Origin: Phaeobacter sp. J2-8
Lineage (GTDB): Bacteria > Pseudomonadota > Alphaproteobacteria > Rhodobacterales > Rhodobacteraceae
Assembly: GCF_022867865.1 (NCBI RefSeq)
Contig: NZ_JALIEC010000005.1
Span: 124,001 to 188,000 of the forward strand
Direction: 5' to 3'
Length of the DNA stretch: 64,000 bases
The notes under the pieces are model-generated. The model was given only the letters and a program-made list of their open reading frames with translations. It was not told the origin of the DNA and made no database searches. Shown here piece after piece: positions 58,301 through 64,000 of this stretch. The position numbers were made by a program, and so were the translations under genes. The stretch's first letter is position 1; each line of letters begins with the position of its first letter.

Positions 58301-59297
58301 CCAATTCCACTTCGGTGCGCTCCAACCCGGACACCCGCCAGGCCATGCCCTTGCCGTCAAATTCGGATTGTTCGACCTTGGGCTGGATCTGGCACTGACC
58401 AGCGCGCAGATCATTGCCGAACCAGCTGACAATCAGTGATGTCGCGCCCATGTTTGGGCATTCCTGGGTCAACTGATCCAACGAGGTTTCGATATCGCTT
58501 TTGCCCGCCGGGGAATTGACGTTGGCCATACGGAAATCGCCGGGCCCGTATTTGTATTTCACCGGCGTGGTTGCCAGCGCATATTCACCGGTGCCGGGCA
58601 CAAGCGCGACCCCGCGCAGGTTATGCGGCACTTCGGCGGCGCCGTCGGTGACCGAGACTTGCGCCGGTTTGGACACTTCAAAGCTGAACTGCGGCACGCG
58701 ATTGCCAAATTCCGAAAGGTCCAGATCCTCCAGCACGACATAGGCCGTGCCGCGATAGGCCGGCACCGCCCCCGGGCCTTCGATGGCCTCGATCTTGGGG
58801 TCGGGCAACTGATCTTCGCTGCCGGTATAGACCCGCAGGTTCAGGCTATCGCGCGGCACTTCCTCGCCATCGGCCCAGATCCGACCGATATTGGTGATCT
58901 CACCCTCGCAGACCGCAATCGCCAAGTTGACGGTATAGGAATAGGTGGTGGTCTTGACCTTGGGTTGTGACGGCGCGCCTTTGCCGCTGCCACCGCTGGT
59001 CTTGGTATTCACATGTTCGGTGAAATTGCTGGCCCATAGCACATGACCGGCCATGCGCATCCGGCCATAGCTGCGGGCAATGGGGGCGCCTTCACCGGCG
59101 CGGTTGACGCGGAACCGATCAATGCGGTTTCCTTCAACCACCACTTCGGATCCCTGCCCCATCAGGCGCTGATCAATGGTGCGCCCCACGGTTGCGCCAA
59201 TGAAACGGCCAACGGCCGTCAGGCTCAGACCCAAAAAGGTGCCACCGACAGCGCTGCCAAGCGCCGCGCCCGCTGCGGAAAGTACAATCGTCGCCAT
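55305..59297 (-). CDS. GTA gp15, baseplate megatron / host-specificity protein
   Basis: The product has 1330 residues, intact. A hydrophobic start (GAALGSAVGGTFLGLSLTAV) precedes tail-hub domains. A GTA TIM-barrel-like domain spans about residues 430-750 (FCIGSEMRGLTQIRG, FVGIDNYMPLSDW, WFTEFGCAAIDKGTNQPNKF), and a phage-tail-3 domain follows (residues about 770-930, GFDAVERAGVLHFIMRAGRD). In the Rhodobacter capsulatus particle this protein forms the tail tip that contacts the recipient cell. It is the largest protein in the window. Confidence 0.93.
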   Translation of the reverse strand: MATIVLSAAGAALGSAVGGTFLGLSLTAVGRFIGATVGRTIDQRLMGQGSEVVVEGNRIDRFRVNRAGEGAPIARSYGRMRMAGHVLWASNFTEHVNTKTSGGSGKGAPSQPKVKTTTYSYTVNLAIAVCEGEITNIGRIWADGEEVPRDSLNLRVYTGSEDQLPDPKIEAIEGPGAVPAYRGTAYVVLEDLDLSEFGNRVPQFSFEVSKPAQVSVTDGAAEVPHNLRGVALVPGTGEYALATTPVKYKYGPGDFRMANVNSPAGKSDIETSLDQLTQECPNMGATSLIVSWFGNDLRAGQCQIQPKVEQSEFDGKGMAWRVSGLERTEVELVARDGEDRPVYGGAISDGAVLEGIRALKEREQSVMFYPFILMDQLPGNGLPDPYSDASDQPVLPWRGRITTERAPGQSGSTDGTAAAEAEVAAFFGTAQPGDFTVLDETEVYEDILDVLKNTPTLIHATVDYSGPQEWSYRRFILHYAALCAASGGVDAFCIGSEMRGLTQIRGADGGFPAVAAMIQLAADVRQILGPNTKIGYAADWSEYFGYHPQDGSGDVLFHLDPLWANSEIDFVGIDNYMPLSDWRDGKDHADAGVGSIYNLDYLRGNVAGGEGYDWYYPTPEAMAAQRREPITDGAHDEPWIYRYKDIRNWWSNPHHNRIAGERQANATEWVPQGKPIWFTEFGCAAIDKGTNQPNKFLDPKSSESSLPKFSDGRRDELIQRQYLRAVTDYWGDATNNPVSEEYGGAMVDMDRAFVWAWDTRPYPYFPANSALWTDSGNYARGHWMNGRASAMSLARLVEEICLDAGVPAFDVSDLRGFIRGYTSGNIGDMRTLLQPLMLHFGFDAVERAGVLHFIMRAGRDAIEIDADLLAINDDLDGTLSQNRSSEAEMAGRVRLDFIQSDGDYETIAEEAVMPDEATHTVSRSEVPLVLTRAEGRQTVERWLAEARVAREQARFALPPSRLDVAAGDVVSLPEGAGRALYRVDRIEVGREQIVEAVRIEPEVYQPVEIEDDPATVAAFVPPVPVLPLFLDLPLLTGDEVPHAPHLAVAAKPWPGSVALYDSAQDSNYQLNDIFAARATFGVTQTPLFSAPSGIIDRGDAVQVKLTTGAFSSIDDDALLAGGNLCAIGDGTPGGWELFQFRDAELVDVDTWMLSHRLRGQLGTDAFMPASWPEGAYVVLIDGAPEQINLPSSARRIARHYRVGPAQRPVSDPSYEHEVHAFDGNGLRPYSPVHLKGVWSAGDLTLTWVRRTRIGGDSWDLAEVPLGEANESYLLRVMDGITVLREVTLNTPMFAYSAAMQSADGAGPGVHIEVAQISDVYGPGPFARWQV

Positions 59298-59309
59298 CAG
59301 ATGGACTCC

Positions 59310-59744
59310 TTATGGAAATGCAAATCGCGCCACGATGCGCCGCGCCCAGGGGGCGCTCAGTGGGCTTTCGGTAACACCATGGCCGGTATAGGAATGGATG
59401 AAACTGGCGTTGGCGCCGACCTGCGCCTGAATCCCCAGATGTTTGGCCACCGCCCCATCCCGCATGCGAAACAACAGCACATCACCGGCCCCGGCGCTGT
59501 CCAGAGGTTTCGGGCAAAGATGCTGCGCCGCCGCGCGCCACAGCCGTTCCTGCCCCTGCGGTTCAGACCAATCGCGGGTATACGCAGGCGGGATTTCCGG
59601 CTCTGCGCCCTGAACCTCCCGCCAAACCCCGCGCAACAGGCCCAGACAATCGCACCCGGCACCGCGCACCGAGGTTTGATGCAGATAGGGCGTGCCGATC
59701 CAGCCGCGGGCGGCCGCGACCACTTTGGATGCCGGTATAGTCAT
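59310..59744 (-). CDS. GTA gp14, NlpC/P60 cell-wall peptidase
   Basis: The product has 144 residues. The catalytic Cys is in GAGCDCLGLLRGVW (Cys33 by position) and the His in VAKHLGIQAQ (His102), as in NlpC/P60 enzymes. In GTA it is thought to cut peptidoglycan during DNA delivery. It lies 12 bp before gp15 and its start overlaps the gp13 stop by four bases. Confidence 0.92.
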   Translation of the reverse strand: MTIPASKVVAAARGWIGTPYLHQTSVRGAGCDCLGLLRGVWREVQGAEPEIPPAYTRDWSEPQGQERLWRAAAQHLCPKPLDSAGAGDVLLFRMRDGAVAKHLGIQAQVGANASFIHSYTGHGVTESPLSAPWARRIVARFAFP

Positions 59745-60625
59745 CGGCGGCTCCCCCCCGACTTGCTCCCGGCACGCGCCGGGTTGACCAGCAGCCAGTC
59801 ATCTTCCGGCACATCGGGGAAGCCGCGATAATTCAACAGATTGTCAAATTTGAAGCGGCATGTTTCCAACCGCTTGTCACAGCCTGCGGTCAATCTTACC
59901 TGGTCGCCGACCATGATCGGCAATCGCAGCGGTTCCCACAATTCAATCTGCTGGCCATCCTCGATCAACTCGTCGCGTTTGACCGCACCGAACAATCCCG
60001 CCGCTGCCCCGCTGAGCACATCCATGCGCCCGCGTCGGAACCATGCGGGTTCAAACGCGCCCCCGGCGTCAATGACCACGGTCGAAGTTTCCTCGACAGC
60101 CAGAACACTGCCTTCCCAGGTGAACCCCGGCGTCGACAGATCGAACTTGCAACCGCCATCCCCCAGGACCGCCGTGCAAGGTGTTTGGAACACCCGTCCG
60201 AACGGACGGTTCAACGCCTCGGACAAACCACGCAACTCGGCTTCGAACGCGCCGTCAATGCGCCGCATCTCACCGATGGTGCCGCGAAACTGTAGGTGGC
60301 GCTGGCTCACATCCTGCCAATTGACCAACCAGGCCCGCACTTCTGCCCCGTCAAAGCGACCAGCAAGGATATCAGCCTCGGTGATGGCGGCATCTGACAG
60401 CGCACCTACGGCCTCGGAGTTGTCAACAGACAGCCCGGTCCCCTGTTGCAATGCCATTGCGCTCAGACCGCTGTCAGCGCGGAATGTCATGCCATCGAAA
60501 CTCAATTCGCGGTCATGATCGGTAAAGCCAAACGCGGTGCCATCCGCACGGTTGATCGCCCAGGCACGGCAAAGCGTCGTATGACCGCTTTCCAAATGTG
60601 CCTTCATCTCCCCAGAAAGTGTCAT
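59741..60625 (-). CDS. GTA gp13, baseplate hub protein (DUF2163)
   Basis: The product has 294 residues of the DUF2163/BR0599 family: TTLCRAWAINRADGTAFGFTDHDREL at the start and GCDKRLETCRFKFDNLLNYRGFP at the end, with paired cysteines (CTAVLGDGGCKFDL) that may bind a metal or iron-sulfur cluster as described for the GTA hub. It shares one base with gp12. Confidence 0.92.
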   Translation of the reverse strand: MTLSGEMKAHLESGHTTLCRAWAINRADGTAFGFTDHDRELSFDGMTFRADSGLSAMALQQGTGLSVDNSEAVGALSDAAITEADILAGRFDGAEVRAWLVNWQDVSQRHLQFRGTIGEMRRIDGAFEAELRGLSEALNRPFGRVFQTPCTAVLGDGGCKFDLSTPGFTWEGSVLAVEETSTVVIDAGGAFEPAWFRRGRMDVLSGAAAGLFGAVKRDELIEDGQQIELWEPLRLPIMVGDQVRLTAGCDKRLETCRFKFDNLLNYRGFPDVPEDDWLLVNPARAGSKSGGSRR

Positions 60626-61257
60626 CAGATCCGCACCTCGACCACTGGCACATTCGGCACTTCACCCGCCTGGAAAGAGGACACCGACGTGGCAATCCGA
60701 TCCGTGTCAAACCGCACCGGCACGTCAAATTCGAACCCCGCGGTGATTTCCGCATCCTGAAGCGGCGGGCTGGCAAAGGTCACAATGCCGGTTGTCTCGT
60801 CCACATCCCAGTGGATGCTTTCCTGCAACTCGTCACCTTGAACACCAATCCGCACAGAGCCCTGCACAGGCTTGGTCACCACACGCGCATATTCCGCCGC
60901 ACCAGAGCGATAGGTCTTGATCAGCTGATAATGAACAGAGGCCCCATCGCCCAGCGCAATCACCTGATCGCGATAGGCGACTTCCTGACTTGCGGGACAG
61001 GTCTTGTAGTCCGACCAATCCTTCCAGCGGAACCCGAACAGCTGACCACGGCGAGCCTCGAAAAAGCCGATCATCGTCTCGATGTCGTCCAGCGACCGCA
61101 GGCCAAGCCCGGCGTCATAGCGGTGGCGCGACTGCGACCACGGCGTGTTGCGTTCTTCGAACCCATTGGCCAGCGTGACCACGTCGGTCCGCCGCTCTGG
61201 TCCGCCGACCGAGCCAAAGCTCAGGTTGGCGGGAAACCGCACTTCATGAAATGACAT
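60625..61257 (-). CDS. GTA gp12, distal tail protein (DUF2460)
   Basis: The product has 210 residues of the TIGR02217/DUF2460 family: MSFHEVRFPANLSFGSVGGPERRTDVV and the end VPVRFDTDRIATSVSSFQAG. It connects the tail tube to the hub. It ends on the base that begins gp13. Confidence 0.93.
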   Translation of the reverse strand: MSFHEVRFPANLSFGSVGGPERRTDVVTLANGFEERNTPWSQSRHRYDAGLGLRSLDDIETMIGFFEARRGQLFGFRWKDWSDYKTCPASQEVAYRDQVIALGDGASVHYQLIKTYRSGAAEYARVVTKPVQGSVRIGVQGDELQESIHWDVDETTGIVTFASPPLQDAEITAGFEFDVPVRFDTDRIATSVSSFQAGEVPNVPVVEVRI

Positions 61258-61272
61258 GGAACTTCCCTCCGT

Positions 61273-61923
61273 TTACCGGTTGCGACCGCCGCGCGCCAAC
61301 ACGCGGCTCATCTGTGCGGCAATCTGGCTTTGACTGCGCTGGAACCCTTGGGCGTCCGGGGTCTGGATATTCATCACCACATTGATGGGTCGGCTCCCGC
61401 CCGAGGCCTGCACGCCCAGCTTGCCGTTCGGCCCGCGCGCCAGTGGCATGATCGCTTCGGGACCGGCCTCGCCCATCAATCCCATACCGCCACGCATCGG
61501 AAAATGCACCGGCCCGTTGACCACCCCACCATTGGCAAAAGGCGTCACACGGCCCTGGGTGAACGCACCGCCCTTCTCGAACGGCATCAGACCATTGACG
61601 ACACCGCCCAACATCGAGCCGAAATGATCCGTCACCGGTTTCATCGCGGCGTTATAGGCCGCATTGATCATGGACTGACCGATCACGCCCAGCGCCTCGG
61701 AAAACTTCATCCCGTCCAGCACCACACCGTCGATTGCCTTGCGCAGCCCCCCCGACAGGGTCGAACTCAGAACCCGCGCCTGATTGCCCGTCGCCGAAAA
61801 CGTCTGGTGAATACGCTTCAACTCGGTATCAAATCCCGCCGCCAGCGTGCTGGCAGAGCCAAGCGATTGCGCCAGCGCATCGACCTGAAGGTCGAGATCA
61901 TCCAATCCGTTCACATCTTCCAT
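61273..61923 (-). CDS. GTA gp11, tail tape-measure protein
   Basis: The product has 216 residues. An N-terminal helical part (DLDLQVDALAQSLGSASTL) leads to a hydrophobic middle (KFSEALGVIGQSMINAAYNA) and a Gly-rich end (GGVVNGPVHFPMRGGMGLMG). The short length fits the short tail of GTA particles; phage tape-measure proteins are usually much longer. Confidence 0.87.
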   Translation of the reverse strand: MEDVNGLDDLDLQVDALAQSLGSASTLAAGFDTELKRIHQTFSATGNQARVLSSTLSGGLRKAIDGVVLDGMKFSEALGVIGQSMINAAYNAAMKPVTDHFGSMLGGVVNGLMPFEKGGAFTQGRVTPFANGGVVNGPVHFPMRGGMGLMGEAGPEAIMPLARGPNGKLGVQASGGSRPINVVMNIQTPDAQGFQRSQSQIAAQMSRVLARGGRNR

Positions 61924-61927
61924 CGCC

Positions 61928-62152
61928 TTATCCTTTCCCTTGGTCTGTCCCCGTCAAATCCGGTCCCGTCCCGTCGTCGGGAAAGGCCGCAATCAACTGG
62001 TCCAGCCGGTCACGGGTCAGCGGCGCATTGCCGCCGCCGACCCCAAGCATCAGCATCAATTCCGCCAGCGTCAGCGCCCAGAATTCCGCCGGGCGCAGAC
62101 CCAAACCGCGCAGACCCGCCGTCATCAATCGGGGCCAGTTGATCCGGTTCAC
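61928..62152 (-). CDS. GTA small tail-assembly protein (Rcc01693-like)
   Basis: The product has 74 residues: WPRLMTAGLRGLGLRPAEFW, then ALTLAELMLMLGVGG. This is the small conserved frame between gp10 and gp11 of Rhodobacterales GTA clusters, related to phage tail-assembly chaperones. It overlaps gp10 by four bases. Confidence 0.8.
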   Translation of the reverse strand: MNRINWPRLMTAGLRGLGLRPAEFWALTLAELMLMLGVGGGNAPLTRDRLDQLIAAFPDDGTGPDLTGTDQGKG

Positions 62153-62472
62153 ACCGCCTCCTCAGGCACCATGAAGGCCCGTGCCAACAATTCTGCCGCG
62201 ACCTTGGCCGCGCCAATCGGCCCCCCCGCGATCTCGGCCTGAACCAGATCGCGGGGCCCACCGGACCATCCGCCGCCGCGCAACCCCGCCACAATCAGCG
62301 CCAGCACATCGCGACCCGAAAACTGACCGGTCTCGAAACGCTCCACCAGATCCACCAGTGATCCGGTCTCCAGCGCCTCTTCCAGCTCGGCCAATGCACC
62401 CAGGGTCAGCTTGAGCACATGCGCCGTGCCGTCGATGGTCAGCATGACCTCGCCCCTCCACGGATTGGTCAT
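62149..62472 (-). CDS. GTA gp10, tail-assembly protein
   Basis: The product has 107 residues: MTNPWRGEVMLTIDGTAHVL, TLGALAELEEALETGSL, GRDVLALIVAGLRGGG. It fits the GTA gp10 family (GTA-type tail chaperone). It starts 3 bp after the gp9 stop and overlaps the next gene by four bases. Confidence 0.87.
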   Translation of the reverse strand: MTNPWRGEVMLTIDGTAHVLKLTLGALAELEEALETGSLVDLVERFETGQFSGRDVLALIVAGLRGGGWSGGPRDLVQAEIAGGPIGAAKVAAELLARAFMVPEEAV

Positions 62473-62475
62473 TGC

Positions 62476-62889
62476 TTACAGCGCCACGAAGGTCAGCTCA
62501 CCCGCAGAGGCGAGTGAAAGCTCATATGTGGCTTCGCCATTATGGCTACCGGCATATTCCAGCCCGGTGACCTGAAACGGGCCTTCGATGGTGCCGAAAT
62601 CCGGCACAATCACCTGAAAGTCCGGCACTTCGCCGTCAAAGAAGATCTGACGCGCGCGTTCATCCGTGGCGTCGTCCTTGAAAATCCCGGCACCGGAGAT
62701 TGCTGCGCTTTTCACGCCAGCCCCGCCAAGAAGCTCACGCCAGCCCCCCGCACTCTCAAGCGATGTGACATCCACCGCCTCTGCATTGAAACTGATACGT
62801 GTGGCGCGCAGCCCCACCATGGTTTCGAATTGCCCAGCGCCGCTGAGATCGACCTTGATCAAAAGGTCCTTACCGTTTTGTGCAGCCAT
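62476..62889 (-). CDS. GTA gp9, major tail (tube) protein
   Basis: The product has 137 residues of the TP901-1-type major tail protein family: GKDLLIKVDLSGAGQFETMVG, VDVTSLESAGGWRELLGGAG, and a beta-rich end YELSLASAGELTF. It polymerises into the tail tube. Confidence 0.92.
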   Translation of the reverse strand: MAAQNGKDLLIKVDLSGAGQFETMVGLRATRISFNAEAVDVTSLESAGGWRELLGGAGVKSAAISGAGIFKDDATDERARQIFFDGEVPDFQVIVPDFGTIEGPFQVTGLEYAGSHNGEATYELSLASAGELTFVAL

Positions 62890-62913
62890 GTTACGTACTC
62901 CGCTTTATAAGGT

Positions 62914-63324
62914 TCAGTTGTCTTCGACACGGGCGCGAAAGATCATATCGATCCGCCGCGTTCCGGCTGTGGTGTCTCGTGTGGCCTTGGCCCTCTGAAA
63001 CCAGAGCCCGACCAAACTTCCGCGCGACAGGGCAAGGGCGGGATCGTCCAAAGCATCGCTCACCGCGACCGCCGCTTCTTTGGCTTGTTGAAATCCCGGC
63101 GCATCGGTGATGATGGAAATTCCGATGTCATGTGCCGCGCCGTTGCCGGTCTGATCCGACCGGTCGCGTGCGGTTTCCGTGCCCAGCGTCACATAGATCG
63201 ACGGCAGGCTGCCGGATGGGATCGCATCGTAAATCGCACTGCCGACAATCGCGCCAAGCGCCGCGTCAGCCGACAGATGTTGATAAAGTGCCGTCTGCAA
63301 TGCAACGGCCACCGCGTAACTCAT
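62914..63324 (-). CDS. GTA gp8, tail terminator (DUF3168)
   Basis: The product has 136 residues of the DUF3168 family: MSYAVAVALQTALYQHLSAD, then IYDAIPSGSLPSIYVTLGTE. It caps the tail at its junction with the head. ATG 63324 overlaps the gp7 stop by four bases. Frames extending further upstream are shadows of gp7. Confidence 0.9.
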   Translation of the reverse strand: MSYAVAVALQTALYQHLSADAALGAIVGSAIYDAIPSGSLPSIYVTLGTETARDRSDQTGNGAAHDIGISIITDAPGFQQAKEAAVAVSDALDDPALALSRGSLVGLWFQRAKATRDTTAGTRRIDMIFRARVEDN

Positions 63325-63659
63325 GGTGTCAGCTCCTCTTCGGTGAAACAAATCAGATGGCGCGCGCCGGGGTCGCGTTCGGCGACCGCCTCGATACGCC
63401 AGACGCGGGGGCCCTCGCGGAAACGCTGTCCCGCCGCGGGGCGTGCCGGATCGCCCATCGGGGCGGCACGCACGATCATGCGATAGGCCGTCACCGACAC
63501 CGGCGCCGCAGCCCCACGTGTCGCGCGCCCGCTTCGCGCCGATACATCCGCCCAGATCGTGCCCTGCGGCATCCACATCCGGTCAAAGCCACCGGCCCCA
63601 TCCGGCACATCCTGTGCAGTCTCCAGCACCAGAGCGCGGTTCAATCGTGGCGTGCTCAT
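63321..63659 (-). CDS. GTA gp7, head-tail stopper protein
   Basis: The product has 112 residues of the phage head-tail joining group: LNRALVLETAQDVPDGAGGFDRMW, GTIWADVSARSGR, and the end RHLICFTEEE. It overlaps gp6 and gp8 by four bases each. Confidence 0.9.
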   Translation of the reverse strand: MSTPRLNRALVLETAQDVPDGAGGFDRMWMPQGTIWADVSARSGRATRGAAAPVSVTAYRMIVRAAPMGDPARPAAGQRFREGPRVWRIEAVAERDPGARHLICFTEEELTP

Positions 63660-64000
63660 GCTCTGCCCCCTGTCAGACCGACCCGCATCATCCGATAGCG
63701 TTCGATCAAAGAGGTGACACCAAACGGCATACAGCCCTGGCCCAATGCGGTCTCGTCGCGGTACTCATAGTAATGCGCCGCCAGCAGCATCACCGCCTGC
63801 CCCAAATCGGCTGGCAGCCCCGCCCAGTCCGGCGCATATCCGGCGGTAAAGCGGACAACCGCGCGCCCATTGGTCGCGATGGTCGGAAGACAACTTCCCC
63901 GCGCCGCCAATTGCGGACGCTGCGAATCTTCGATCAACCGATAGACAGCGGGATCGACAATTGTGCTTTGGTCATCGCCATCCAACAAGGCGACCTCGGT
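63656..64000 (-). CDS. GTA gp6, head-tail adaptor (partial at window end)
   Basis: The frame is open to base 64000, so the N terminus lies outside. The 114 residues present include VDPAVYRLIEDSQRP, RAVVRFTAGYAPDWAGLPAD and AVMLLAAHYYEYRDET, the usual end of gp6-like head-tail connectors. The capsid, protease, portal and terminase genes (gp5 to gp1) should lie beyond the window to the right. Confidence 0.9.
   Translation of the reverse strand, partial: TEVALLDGDDQSTIVDPAVYRLIEDSQRPQLAARGSCLPTIATNGRAVVRFTAGYAPDWAGLPADLGQAVMLLAAHYYEYRDETALGQGCMPFGVTSLIERYRMMRVGLTGGRA

Overview
The window is high-GC chromosomal DNA of an alphaproteobacterium, most likely Rhodobacteraceae (Roseobacter/Rhodobacter lineage). 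This rests on a C4-pathway 5-aminolevulinate synthase (hemA) with a perfect FNR/FnrL box upstream, the rodZ-ispG pair, the lptF-lptG-lptD-surA-pdxA-rsmA operon, an E1-beta subunit (pdhB) carrying its own lipoyl domain, GTTAGCGCTAAC palindromes at central-carbon genes, and gene transfer agent (GTA) genes gp6 to gp15. I could not run searches; names come from reading the translated sequence.

Layout. 1-8 kb: end of an M48 protease, a DsbA-type thioredoxin, ispG, a rodZ-like gene, hemA, an M20 peptidase, a VOC protein and an aldose-1-epimerase-like gene. 8-10.5 kb: a glycosyltransferase and a divergent sulfotransferase-like gene, then two identical tRNA-Asp genes. 10.7-24.4 kb: a Tat-exported polysaccharide deacetylase, holC-pepA, the overlapping lptF-to-rsmA operon (outer-membrane assembly plus pdxA and rRNA methylation), a DUF4167 gene with a histone-H1-like tail, and prfA-prmC. 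24.4-36.1 kb: small exported proteins, an agmatinase-like enzyme, mazG, a second sulfotransferase-like gene, a nucleoside hydrolase, GNAT, a Na+/H+ antiporter, zntB, a TerB-like protein, a DEAD-box helicase, fur and an EamA transporter. 36.1-48.7 kb: central carbon metabolism (eno, pgi, pgl, zwf, pgk, class I aldolase), interrupted by an AT-rich stretch with a small membrane protein, a radical SAM protein, a DUF3179 protein and two cyclophilins. 48.9-53.7 kb: ftsB-like gene and pyruvate dehydrogenase (pdhA, a VOC gene, pdhB, pdhC). 54-64 kb: cysE, then the GTA structural genes read leftward and cut by the window end at gp6.

Two window-wide observations matter for any user. First, at least ten well-conserved genes carry a single-base frameshift, most looking like one lost base in a short G/C run. 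This pattern suggests consensus errors rather than pseudogenes, so those genes are annotated full length with the break marked. Second, a dispersed hairpin element occurs five times, always between genes. No CRISPR array, insertion sequence or obvious defence system was seen, and no clear-cut undescribed system. The best leads are the dispersed element, the AT-rich locus at 37.9-38.7 kb, the orphan radical SAM protein, and the VOC gene inside the pyruvate dehydrogenase operon.
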